The position numbers and the translations under genes are program-made. The notes under the pieces were generated by a model, which saw only the letters and a list, made by a program, of their open reading frames with translations, made no database searches and had not been told where the DNA came from. 64,000 nucleotides of DNA, from contig NZ_CP117430.1 of the NCBI RefSeq assembly GCF_030687395.1, positions 2,728,001 to 2,792,000 on the forward strand, written 5' to 3'. Position 1 is the first letter of the stretch. Every line of letters starts with the position of its first letter. This document shows positions 54,763 to 62,424 of this stretch, piece by piece. The DNA comes from Pseudomonas wuhanensis (lineage in GTDB: Bacteria; Pseudomonadota; Gammaproteobacteria; Pseudomonadales; Pseudomonadaceae).

Positions 54763-55437
54763 TCAATGGCGAGGGTTCAGGGCATTGATGAACAGCACGT
54801 TGTTTTCCAGATGGATGTGTTGCATCAGGTCGTCTTTGAATTCCAGCAGCCCGCGGTAGAGCGCACGCCAGGTGTTGCAGGCATCGGCAGGCGGGATGAT
54901 GTGATTGGTCAGGGTGAGCATTTTCTCCAGTGCTTCGCCATGTTGATCATGTTCGAAGCGCAACACCTGAATCGGCGGAGCCGCTTGAGGGCCGATGCCT
55001 TGTTGCAGCATCGGGAACAGCACCTGTTCTTCCTTGAGCATGTGGCCTTCGAGTTCTTGTTGCATGTCGGTCAGAAGATCGGCCAAGCCGTTGGGGCAGC
55101 TGCTGCGCGCGCCATGGACCTGCTCGACGCGGCGGGCCAGACGGATCAGTTCCGGCAATTGCTCGCGGTGACGGGCGTGATAGCGCGTCAGAAGGTGGGC
55201 GATCAACAGTTCCAAAGGTTCGTTACGCCAATCGTGCTGGGTTTCGCCGGCGTCTTGCAGAATGTTCAGGGCGTCGGCAATGAGGAGCGGATCGAGGTTT
55301 TTGCCAAGGGCTGCTTCACGCAGGCTTTTATGCCCGCCGCAACAGAAGTCCAGTTTGAAGGTATGGAAGATCCGGGTGGCACCGGGAATGTCGCAGGCCA
55401 GTTGGCCGAGGCTTTGTTCCAATAGGGTCTGGCTCAT
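54763..55437 (-). CDS. ytfE: Iron-sulfur cluster repair di-iron protein (YtfE/ScdA/RIC, DnrN)
   Basis: 224 residues. The N-terminal ScdA domain holds FCCGGHKSL (about 31-39), followed by a hemerythrin-like four-helix domain with His/Glu iron ligands (YHARHREQL, EGHMLKEEQVLF, FEHDQHGE, HIHLENNVLF). It repairs or supplies iron to NO-damaged centres. AAGGA precedes ATG 55437. A sigma-54 promoter and three NorR boxes lie upstream, so it is a NorR target. Confidence 0.93.
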   Translation of the reverse strand: MSQTLLEQSLGQLACDIPGATRIFHTFKLDFCCGGHKSLREAALGKNLDPLLIADALNILQDAGETQHDWRNEPLELLIAHLLTRYHARHREQLPELIRLARRVEQVHGARSSCPNGLADLLTDMQQELEGHMLKEEQVLFPMLQQGIGPQAAPPIQVLRFEHDQHGEALEKMLTLTNHIIPPADACNTWRALYRGLLEFKDDLMQHIHLENNVLFINALNPRH

Positions 55438-55478
55438 CAGGGTTCCTTGTTTGGGTTTCAACGGTTACTCAGGCTCAC

Positions 55479-55494
55479 TGCATCCGGCATGCCA
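55479..55494 (-). promoter_or_regulatory. Sigma-54 promoter of ytfE
   Basis: On the reverse strand TGGCATGCCGGATGCA matches the -24/-12 consensus TGGCAC-N5-TTGCA at nine of eleven fixed bases. It reads into ytfE with a leader of about 30 bases. Confidence 0.82.
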
Positions 55495-55535
55495 TATTTA
55501 AATGGTTGAAAAATATGGATTAATTTTTAGTTGTG

Positions 55536-55590
55536 GTGATAGATACCCTGACGCTTTAGGGTGAATCCAACCATAGAGGGTGATTACTAC
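55536..55590. promoter_or_regulatory. Three NorR enhancer sites between ytfE and norR
   Basis: GTGATAGATAC (55536-55546), GTGAATCCAAC (55561-55571) and GTGATTACTAC (55580-55590) each fit the NorR core GT-N7-AC. Three sites upstream of a sigma-54 promoter is the arrangement known from the E. coli norR-norV gap. The first lies about 42 bases upstream of the -24 element. Confidence 0.82.
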
Positions 55591-55591
55591 C

Positions 55592-57121
55592 ATGCTGCGA
55601 GAAAGCCTGGCAGCCGACCTGATCGTCGAGTTGCCCAATGCCGTGCGGTTACAACGATTGGTCCAGACCCTGCGCGAATACTTCAACAGTGGCGCCGTGG
55701 GCTTGCTGCGTCTGGATGACGACAGCCTCAGGCCCGTTGCGACGGTGGGACTGGTTCATGAAGCATTGGGGCGCCGGTTCGTCATCGCCCAGCATCCGCG
55801 GCTGGCGGCAATCATGGCGTCGCGTGAGCCGACCTGGTTCGAACCCGACAGTCGCCTGCCGGACCCCTACGACGGCTTGCTCGACAACCATGTCGGCGAA
55901 CCGCTGCCGGTGCATGACTGCATGGGCGTGAGTCTTTATGTCGAGGGGCGGATCTGGGGCGCGATCACCCTCGATGCGCTGCACGCCGGGACCTTCGACA
56001 GCCGCGCGCGGGAAGAGCTCAAGCGCTGCACGTTGCAGATCGAAGCTGCTGTGCGGGTTACCCGTCTGGAACAGGAAAACCGCAGCTTGCGTTTGTCCCG
56101 CAGCGATCCCCAGGACTTGCGAATGCCGGTCGAGGAGGGCGAGATCCTCGGGCAAAGTGAGGTGTTGCATCAGTTGCTCAATGAGCTGGATGTACTGGCC
56201 GACTCCGATCTGCCGGTGTTGCTGTTGGGCGAGACCGGCGTTGGCAAAGAGCTGTTCGCCCGGCGCTTGCATCGTCTTTCAAGGCGCCACCATAAACCGC
56301 TGATACACGTTAACTGCGCCGCTTTGCCGGAGTCGCTGGCAGAGAGTGAGTTGTTCGGGCATGTCAAAGGCGCCTTTTCCGGCGCCACCAGTGACCGTGC
56401 CGGACGTTTCGATGCCGCCAACGGAGGCACGCTGTTTCTCGATGAAGTCGGGGAATTGCCATTGGCCGTGCAAGCGAAGTTACTGCGCACCCTGCAGAAC
56501 GGTGAGATCCAGCGTCTCGGCGCCGACAAGCCACTGCACGTGGATGTGCGCATCATCGCCGCCACCAACCGACACCTGCCGGACAGCATCCGCGACGGTT
56601 TTTTTCGCGCCGATCTGTATCACCGGCTCTCGGTGTACCCGGTGCCGATTCCGCCCTTGCGCGAACGCGGTAACGATGTGTTGATGCTGGCCGGGCATTT
56701 CCTTGAACTCAATCGGGCGCGGCTCGGCCTGCGTGGCTTGCGCCTGTCGCCAGCGGCCGAACGCGCGCTGCTGCTTTATACCTGGCCAGGCAATGTGCGC
56801 GAATTGGAACACGTGATCAGTCGGGCTGCGTTGAAGCAGCTCAGTCGCGGGACGAGTCGCGCGTTGATCATGACGCTGGAGCCTGAAATTCTCGATCTCG
56901 ACAGCGCGATGGCGGCATCGGGGACGGTGGTCGAACCATCCCCGGACGTTACGGCTGATCTGCCGTTCCAGCCCTTGGGCGAAGCCGTCGACGATTACCA
57001 GCGCAAGAAAATCCTCCAGGCCTTGAGCCTGTCCGGGGAAAACTGGGCCAGCGCTGCGCGAATCCTGGAAATCGACCCCAGCAACCTGCACAAACTGGCG
57101 CGGCGTCTGCGTCTCAAGTAG
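55592..57121 (+). CDS. norR: NorR, NO-sensing sigma-54 enhancer-binding protein
   Basis: 509 residues from ATG 55592. An N-terminal GAF domain with a non-heme iron NO sensor shows residues equivalent to the known ligands (Arg78, Asp91, Asp94, Cys110, Asp128). The AAA+ domain has Walker A GETGVGKE (213-220) and the sigma-54 loop as GAFSGA (260-265) instead of GAFTGA. A Fis-type HTH lies at the C-terminus (NWASAARILEIDPSNLHKLA). A GTG at 55580 in the same frame is part of a NorR site and not a start. Divergent from its target ytfE. Confidence 0.93.
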   Translation: MLRESLAADLIVELPNAVRLQRLVQTLREYFNSGAVGLLRLDDDSLRPVATVGLVHEALGRRFVIAQHPRLAAIMASREPTWFEPDSRLPDPYDGLLDNHVGEPLPVHDCMGVSLYVEGRIWGAITLDALHAGTFDSRAREELKRCTLQIEAAVRVTRLEQENRSLRLSRSDPQDLRMPVEEGEILGQSEVLHQLLNELDVLADSDLPVLLLGETGVGKELFARRLHRLSRRHHKPLIHVNCAALPESLAESELFGHVKGAFSGATSDRAGRFDAANGGTLFLDEVGELPLAVQAKLLRTLQNGEIQRLGADKPLHVDVRIIAATNRHLPDSIRDGFFRADLYHRLSVYPVPIPPLRERGNDVLMLAGHFLELNRARLGLRGLRLSPAAERALLLYTWPGNVRELEHVISRAALKQLSRGTSRALIMTLEPEILDLDSAMAASGTVVEPSPDVTADLPFQPLGEAVDDYQRKKILQALSLSGENWASAARILEIDPSNLHKLARRLRLK

Positions 57122-57130
57122 GCGACAGTG

Positions 57131-57144
57131 TTGATGGCGGTCAA
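57131..57144 (+). promoter_or_regulatory. Anr/Dnr box upstream of pdxH
   Basis: TTGATGGCGGTCAA, nine of ten consensus bases, begins nine bases after the norR stop. CACACT lies at the class II -10 position (57167-57172; three of six). Predicted start near 57179, with CTGGAG before the pdxH ATG. Confidence 0.62.
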
Positions 57145-57199
57145 GGTGGCTTTGCACAGTGCCTCGCACACTGCGTAAAACCTTCTGGAGATCACCGTC

Positions 57200-57847
57200 A
57201 TGCCGCTTTCCCTGGCCCAAATGCGCCGCAACTACACCCTCAATGGCCTGCAAGATGAGGCTGCGCTGGATGATCCGCTGGCGATGTTCCGGCAGTGGCT
57301 GCAACAGGCCCGCGACACCGAGTGCGCACCTGTCGAGGTCAATAGCATGGTGCTGGCGACGGTCGACCCTGAAGGGCGGCCGCACTGTCGGGTTCTGCTG
57401 CTCAAGGGCTTGAGCGATGAAGGTTTTACTTTTTTCGGCAATTACCAGAGTGACAAAGGTCAGCAACTGGCTGCCAATCCCTATGCCGCGATGACGTTTT
57501 TCTGGCCGGGGCTGGAGCGTCAGGTGCGTATCGAAGGGCGGGTGTCCAGGCTCGATCCGGCGTTGTCGGATGCGTACTTCGATACTCGTTCCATGGCCAG
57601 TCGCCTGGGGGCCTGGGCGTCACCGCAGAGTCGTCCGCTGGCCAGCCGCGCAGCGCTGGAATCCATGCTGGCTGAAACCATCAAACGCTTCGTCGGCCAA
57701 ACTGTGTCGCGCCCCGAGCATTGGGGCGGCTACTGCCTGCACCCCGAGCGTCTGGAGTTCTGGCAGGGGCGGGCTGACCGCTTGCATGATCGACTCGATT
57801 ACCGGTTGCGCGATGGTCTGTGGAAGCGAAGCCGGTTGGCGCCTTGA
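57200..57847 (+). CDS. pdxH: Pyridoxamine/pyridoxine 5'-phosphate oxidase, PdxH
   Basis: 215 residues, complete. FMN and substrate segments include [37 protein letters not shown], and the C-terminal [17 protein letters not shown] with the RLHDR motif. It oxidises PNP or PMP to pyridoxal phosphate using O2. The position after norR and an Anr/Dnr box upstream are unexpected for an oxygen-using enzyme. Confidence 0.95.
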   Translation: MPLSLAQMRRNYTLNGLQDEAALDDPLAMFRQWLQQARDTECAPVEVNSMVLATVDPEGRPHCRVLLLKGLSDEGFTFFGNYQSDKGQQLAANPYAAMTFFWPGLERQVRIEGRVSRLDPALSDAYFDTRSMASRLGAWASPQSRPLASRAALESMLAETIKRFVGQTVSRPEHWGGYCLHPERLEFWQGRADRLHDRLDYRLRDGLWKRSRLAP

Positions 57848-57863
57848 AAGCGATGGGGGACAG

Positions 57864-57953
57864 TGTGGGAGCGGGCTTGCCCGCGAAGGCGTCATTTCAG
57901 TCAATACATGTGTTGAGTCGAGTATCGCCATCGCGGGCAAGCCCGCTCCCACA
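57864..57953. repeat. Inverted REP pair between pdxH and moaB
   Basis: TGTGGGAGCGGGCTTGCCCG and the complement GCGGGCAAGCCCGCTCCCAC flank about 45 bases. Same variant as the pair at 36302. Confidence 0.88.
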
Positions 57954-58075
57954 GGTTTTGTGTTCCCGGCACATCTCTCTATGTCCCCGTCGAGGTACCT
58001 CCTTGGAGGAATAGGCTCGCTCGCTATTCCGGTTCAGGCTTCGGGCCATACCCTCATCTACGGGAAGACCTGGAT

Positions 58076-58630
58076 ATGGCCCATCTGGCGCAACGCACGT
58101 TTGAACCCCTGAACATTGCCGTACTGACCATCAGCGATACGCGCACTTTTGACACCGACACGTCGGGACAGACCCTGACGGATTTGCTGCAAACCGCCGG
58201 GCATGTGTTGATCGATCGTGAGCTGGTCAAGGACGACATTTATCAGATCCGCGCCACCGTTTCCCGGTGGATCGCCGACCCTGCGGTGCAAGTGGTGTTG
58301 ATGACCGGCGGCACCGGTTTCACCGCTCGCGACAACACACCGCAAGCGGTCTTGCCATTGCTGGACAAGCACGTTGAAGGCTTCGGCGAACTGTTCCGGC
58401 AGGTGTCGCTGGAGGAGATCGGCATGTCCAGCCTGCAGTCCCGGGCACTGGCCGGCATGAGTAACGGCGTACTGGTGTGTTGCGTTCCAGGCTCGCCGGG
58501 TGCCTGCCGGACTGCCTGGAACAAGATCCTGCTCGAACAACTGGACAGTCGCACCGGCCCGTGTAATTTCGCCCCGCATTTGAAAGCGCAAGCGCAGCGG
58601 GTCATCGACGCCTGCGGGACACGCTCATGA
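58076..58630 (+). CDS. moaB: Molybdenum cofactor biosynthesis protein MoaB
   Basis: 184 residues. MoaB/MogA fold: IAVLTISDTRTFDTDTSGQT, VLMTGGTGFTARDNTPQAV and VVPGSPGACR-like CVPGSPGACRTAW. It adenylylates molybdopterin before molybdenum insertion by MoeA. Needed for nitrate reductase, whose genes are outside this window. Overlaps moeA by ATGA. Confidence 0.9.
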   Translation: MAHLAQRTFEPLNIAVLTISDTRTFDTDTSGQTLTDLLQTAGHVLIDRELVKDDIYQIRATVSRWIADPAVQVVLMTGGTGFTARDNTPQAVLPLLDKHVEGFGELFRQVSLEEIGMSSLQSRALAGMSNGVLVCCVPGSPGACRTAWNKILLEQLDSRTGPCNFAPHLKAQAQRVIDACGTRS

Positions 58631-59862
58631 ACGGTCGGGTATGCGACATCGGCAACCTGATGCCCGTGGACGAGGCCATCAGCCGTCTGCTCAACCAGGC
58701 ACCGCCACCGCCTCTGGCGCAGATGATCCCGCTGGATCAAGCCATGGGACGGGTGCTGGCGGCGGACATCCAGTGTCCGGTGAACCTGCCGGCCTGGGAC
58801 AACAGTGCCATGGACGGTTATGCCCTCAGGGCTGCCGACCTGCCACCGGAAGGTGGCTGTTTGTCGATTGGCGGGCGAATTGCGGCAGGGGATCAAGCGT
58901 GCTCGCCATTGCTTGCGCAGCAGACGGTGCAAATCTTTACCGGTGCGCCGTTGCCACCGGGTGCTGACACTGTTGTGCCGCAAGAGCGCTGCCGGGTCGA
59001 GGGCGAGCGCGTCTGGTTCCCGCCGGTAATCATGGGTGAGCACGTGCGCAAGGAGGGTGAGGAAGTGCGTTGCGGGCATCTGTTGCTCAAGGCCGGCAAA
59101 CGCCTGCGCGCACAAGAACTGGGGTTGCTGGCCGGCGCTGGTATCGCGCGGGTCGAGGTCTACCGGCCGTTGCAGGTGTGCCTGCTCAGCAGCGGTAATG
59201 AACTGCGTGAGCCGGGCGATCCCTTGGCGCCGGGGCAGATTTACAACAGCAATCGGTATTGCCTCGCCGCGTTGTTGCGCGGCTGGGGCGTCGAGGTGCA
59301 TGACTATGGCGTCATGGCCGATGAGCTGGCGGCCAGTCGGCATGCCTTGAGCCTGGCGTCCTCGGAATGCGACCTGCTGCTGAGCTCCGGTGGCGTGTCG
59401 GTGGGCGAGGAAGATCACCTCAAACAGGCCATCGAGGAACTGGGCAGCGTGGATTTCTGGCGGCTGGCGATGCAGCCGGGCAAGCCACTGGCCTTTGGTG
59501 AAGTGGCCGGTAAACCGTGGATCGGCATGCCGGGGAATCCTTCGGCGGCGCTGATTACCGCGCTGGTGGTGGTGCGTCCGTTCCTGCTCAGGGCCCAGGG
59601 CGTGACGGACGTGCTGCCGGTGCCGTTGGCCGTACCCGCCGGGTTCGACTGGCTGCAGCGTAACAAGCGTCGGCAGTACCTGCGGGCCAGATTGACCACA
59701 GGTGCCGACGGCCAGTTGAGCGTGGAACTGCACCCTCAGCAAAGCTCGGCCATGTTGACCGCTGCGTGCTGGGCCGATGGACTGGCGGTGATCGAGTGCG
59801 AACAGCAAGTGCTCAAGCACGACAACGTGATGTTCCTGTCCTTCGCCGACCTGATGCATTGA
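58627..59862 (+). CDS. moeA: Molybdopterin molybdenumtransferase MoeA
   Basis: 411 residues with the four MoeA domains: N-terminal PVNLPAWDNSAMDGYALRAA, IFTGAPLPPGADTVV, the MoaB-like LLSSGGVSVGEEDHLKQAI, and the C-terminal beta-barrel. GMPGNPSAA is also present. It inserts molybdate into adenylylated molybdopterin. Translationally coupled to moaB. Confidence 0.93.
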   Translation: MNGRVCDIGNLMPVDEAISRLLNQAPPPPLAQMIPLDQAMGRVLAADIQCPVNLPAWDNSAMDGYALRAADLPPEGGCLSIGGRIAAGDQACSPLLAQQTVQIFTGAPLPPGADTVVPQERCRVEGERVWFPPVIMGEHVRKEGEEVRCGHLLLKAGKRLRAQELGLLAGAGIARVEVYRPLQVCLLSSGNELREPGDPLAPGQIYNSNRYCLAALLRGWGVEVHDYGVMADELAASRHALSLASSECDLLLSSGGVSVGEEDHLKQAIEELGSVDFWRLAMQPGKPLAFGEVAGKPWIGMPGNPSAALITALVVVRPFLLRAQGVTDVLPVPLAVPAGFDWLQRNKRRQYLRARLTTGADGQLSVELHPQQSSAMLTAACWADGLAVIECEQQVLKHDNVMFLSFADLMH

Positions 59863-59868
59863 TGGCAA

Positions 59869-59882
59869 TTGATTGCCGTCAA
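59869..59882 (+). promoter_or_regulatory. Anr/Dnr box upstream of ubiUVT
   Basis: TTGATTGCCGTCAA, nine of ten consensus bases. TAGACT at 59904-59909 is within one base of the class II -10 position; predicted start near 59917. Confidence 0.78.
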
Positions 59883-59994
59883 GGCCGTGTCTGTCGGTCT
59901 GGCTAGACTGGCAGCGCCTTTTTCGATCGCCCCGGACCCTCGCGTCATGGGCGTCAGGCGATGGCCCGGACGCGTTTTTTCATGAGGATTACCC

Positions 59995-60990
59995 ATGCAA
60001 CTGGTCTGCCCGGCAGGGAACCTGCCTGCGCTTAAAGCGGCGGTGCGCCAAGGCGCCGATGCCGTCTATGTCGGCTTTCGCGATGACACCAATGCCCGGC
60101 ATTTCGCGGGGCTGAACATGGACGACAAACAGTTCGACGCCGCCGTCGCCCACATTCGCCAGCATCAACGCAAACTCTACGTCGCGGTCAACACGTACCC
60201 GCAACCCAAAGGCTGGGAGCGCTGGCAGCGGGCGGTGGATCGTGCGGCCGATTTCGGCGTGGATGCGCTGATCGCCGCCGACCCCGGAGTGCTCAACTAC
60301 GCCAGTCAGCGTCACCCGCAGCTGGCGTTGCACCTGTCGGTCCAGGGCTCGGCGACCCATGCCGCGGCGCTGGAGTTCTATGCGCAGCGCTACGGCATTC
60401 GTCGGGCGGTGCTGCCGCGAGTGTTGTCGTTGGCGCAAGTACGCCAGGTCGCCGCCAGCAGCCCGGTGCCCATCGAAGTGTTTGGTTTCGGCAGCTTGTG
60501 CATCATGGCCGAAGGGCGCTGCCATCTGTCTTCCTACATTACCGGCGAGTCGCCGAACCTGTGCGGTGTCTGTTCGCCAGCCAAGGCCGTGCGCTGGAGT
60601 GAAGACGCCGAAGGCCTGAGCGCGCGGCTCAGCGAGGTGCTGATCGATCGCTACACCCCAGACGAATCGGCCGGTTACCCGACCTTGTGCAAAGGCCGCT
60701 TCCTGGTCGGCGGCAAACGCTTTCATGCATTGGAAGAACCCACCAGCCTCGACACCCTGGACTTGCTGCCGGAACTGACGGCCATTGGCGTCGAAGCGGT
60801 GAAAATCGAGGGCCGGCAACGCAGTCCGGCCTATGTCGAACAAGTCACCCGTGTCTGGCGCGCGGCACTGGATGCCCATCGCGGCGCGCCGGGCAGTTTT
60901 CGGGTCAAGGAAGAATGGCGTCAGGTGCTGGCCGGTTTGTCCGAAGGCAGCCAGACCACCCTGGGTGCTTATCATCGATCATGGCAATGA
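59995..60990 (+). CDS. ubiU: UbiU, O2-independent ubiquinone hydroxylation protein (U32 family)
   Basis: 331 residues, U32 peptidase-like. The four Fe-S ligands known for UbiU are at the same numbers: Cys169, Cys176, Cys193 and Cys232. With UbiV it hydroxylates the ubiquinone ring using prephenate instead of O2, allowing ubiquinone synthesis in denitrifying cells. GAGGA precedes the ATG. Confidence 0.95.
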   Translation: MQLVCPAGNLPALKAAVRQGADAVYVGFRDDTNARHFAGLNMDDKQFDAAVAHIRQHQRKLYVAVNTYPQPKGWERWQRAVDRAADFGVDALIAADPGVLNYASQRHPQLALHLSVQGSATHAAALEFYAQRYGIRRAVLPRVLSLAQVRQVAASSPVPIEVFGFGSLCIMAEGRCHLSSYITGESPNLCGVCSPAKAVRWSEDAEGLSARLSEVLIDRYTPDESAGYPTLCKGRFLVGGKRFHALEEPTSLDTLDLLPELTAIGVEAVKIEGRQRSPAYVEQVTRVWRAALDAHRGAPGSFRVKEEWRQVLAGLSEGSQTTLGAYHRSWQ

Positions 60991-61000
60991 GGGGCTCGAC

Positions 61001-61891
61001 ATGAAACTCAGCCTGGGACCGGTCCTGTTTTATTGGGACAAAGAGCAACTTAGCCACTTTTACGCCGAGATGTCGGCCTTGCCTCTGGATGTGATTTACC
61101 TGGGGGAAACCGTGTGCTCGAAACGCCGGGCCTTTTCACTGGATCAATGGCTGGGATTGGGGCGCGAGTTGCAGGAATGCAGCCAGGCGCAGTTGGTGCT
61201 TTCCAGCCTGACGCTGATTGAAGCGGCGTCTGAACTCTCCAGCCTGCGCCGGCTGTGCGACAACGGCCAATTGTTGGTGGAAGCCAACGACATGGGCGCG
61301 GTGCAGTTCCTGGCCGAGCGCAAGTTGCCGTTCGTGGGTGGCCCGGCCCTCAATCTGTACAACGGTCATGCACTGGCGCAACTGCTCGACAGCGGCATGA
61401 CCCGCTGGGTGCCGCCCGTGGAGTGTTCAGCGGCGCTGATTGGTGATGTGATCGGGCAGGTGCGCGAACTGGGCCGTGCAGTGCCTGAAGTTGAAATCTT
61501 CGCCTATGGTCATTTGCCGTTGGCCTATTCCGCCCGCTGCTTCACCGCTCGGGCGGAAAACCGGCCCAAGGATGACTGCCAATTTTGCTGTATCAACTAC
61601 CCCGACGGCCTGGCGCTGACCAGTCAGGAAGGGCAGGCGCTATTCACCCTCAACGGTATTCAAACGATGTCGGCCGAGGTGACCAATCTATTGGCCGATT
61701 ACTCCGGGCTGCTGGCCTGCGGTGCCGATCTGTTGCGCTTGAGTCCTCGCGCTCAGGGCATGGCCGAGGTGATCGCCGCCTATCAACGGGTTCGTCTGGG
61801 CGAGACACCGCCGTTGTTCGTTGAAGGGTGCAATGGTTATTGGCATGGCCAGGCCGGCATGCTGCGTGTCGAGGAGGTCGGCCTGTGTTGA
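61001..61891 (+). CDS. ubiV: UbiV, O2-independent ubiquinone hydroxylation protein (U32 family)
   Basis: 296 residues from ATG 61001, ten bases after ubiU. The Fe-S ligands Cys39, Cys180, Cys193 and Cys197 match the known UbiV set (Cys196 is an extra). It forms a complex with UbiU. Longer in-frame starts would lie inside ubiU and are rejected. Confidence 0.95.
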   Translation: MKLSLGPVLFYWDKEQLSHFYAEMSALPLDVIYLGETVCSKRRAFSLDQWLGLGRELQECSQAQLVLSSLTLIEAASELSSLRRLCDNGQLLVEANDMGAVQFLAERKLPFVGGPALNLYNGHALAQLLDSGMTRWVPPVECSAALIGDVIGQVRELGRAVPEVEIFAYGHLPLAYSARCFTARAENRPKDDCQFCCINYPDGLALTSQEGQALFTLNGIQTMSAEVTNLLADYSGLLACGADLLRLSPRAQGMAEVIAAYQRVRLGETPPLFVEGCNGYWHGQAGMLRVEEVGLC

Positions 61892-62352
61892 ATCGAAAAA
61901 AATGGCTGTTGAAAGGTGCCGACCGGGTGTTGCCGCTGGTGCGTCGAGTGCCCTTTGCGGTGCAGCGCCTGGCGTTGCAGCAGGCGCTCAATCGCTGCCT
62001 CGCCGATCCATTGCGCGATGGTGAATTTGAAGTATTGCGCGGGCGCTGGCTGTGTCTGCGGATACCGGATCTGGGTTTGTCGTGGTTCCTGACGTTGACC
62101 CGTGAAGGGTTGCGAATTGCTGAACGCGCCAACGCACATGTGACCATCAGCGGTAACTGGCGCGAGTTTTTATTGCTGGCGAGCCGTCAGGAAGATCCGG
62201 ATACGCTGTTCTTTCGCAGGCGTTTGGTGATTGAGGGGGATACGGAGTTGGGGTTGGCGTTGAAGAATCTGATCGACAGTCTGGATCCTGATGTGTTGCC
62301 TGTTTGGTTGTGGCGCAATCTGGAGCGGGCGGGGAAGGGGTTGGCGGCCTGA
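61885..62352 (+). CDS. ubiT: UbiT, SCP2-domain lipid-binding protein for anaerobic ubiquinone synthesis
   Basis: 155 residues. SCP2 sterol-carrier-type domain (LRGRWLCLRIPDLGLSWFLT; ANAHVTISGNWREFLLLASR; DTLFFRRRLVIEGDTELGLA). UbiT binds prenyl lipids and is needed with UbiUV. There is no good ATG. GTG 61885, seven bases after AGGAGG and overlapping the ubiV end, is the best start; TTG 61888 is the alternative. Confidence 0.88.
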   Translation: MLNRKKWLLKGADRVLPLVRRVPFAVQRLALQQALNRCLADPLRDGEFEVLRGRWLCLRIPDLGLSWFLTLTREGLRIAERANAHVTISGNWREFLLLASRQEDPDTLFFRRRLVIEGDTELGLALKNLIDSLDPDVLPVWLWRNLERAGKGLAA

Positions 62353-62371
62353 TAGTCGACCTGTTTTTCGG

Positions 62372-62424
62372 TCGGGGTACATATCCATTTCTGCGGTAAC
62401 GGCGGCTTAGGGTTCCGCCCTTAC
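62372..62424. repeat. Split copy of the large intergenic repeat, left part
   Basis: GGGTACATATCCATTTCTGC and the following GGCGGCTTAGGGTTCCGCCC match the outer end of the 35909 arm. The copy is cut by the IS256-family element after GCCCTTAC and resumes at 63798. Confidence 0.85.

Noticed and set aside
55580..55591. GTG at 55580 as the norR start
   Set aside because: This GTG is the first base set of a NorR-type GT-N7-AC site and has no ribosome site at proper distance; ATG 55592 is preferred.
58243..59868. Reverse-strand open frame of about 540 codons opposite moaB-moeA
   Set aside because: Covers two convincing genes on the other strand and carries no motif.
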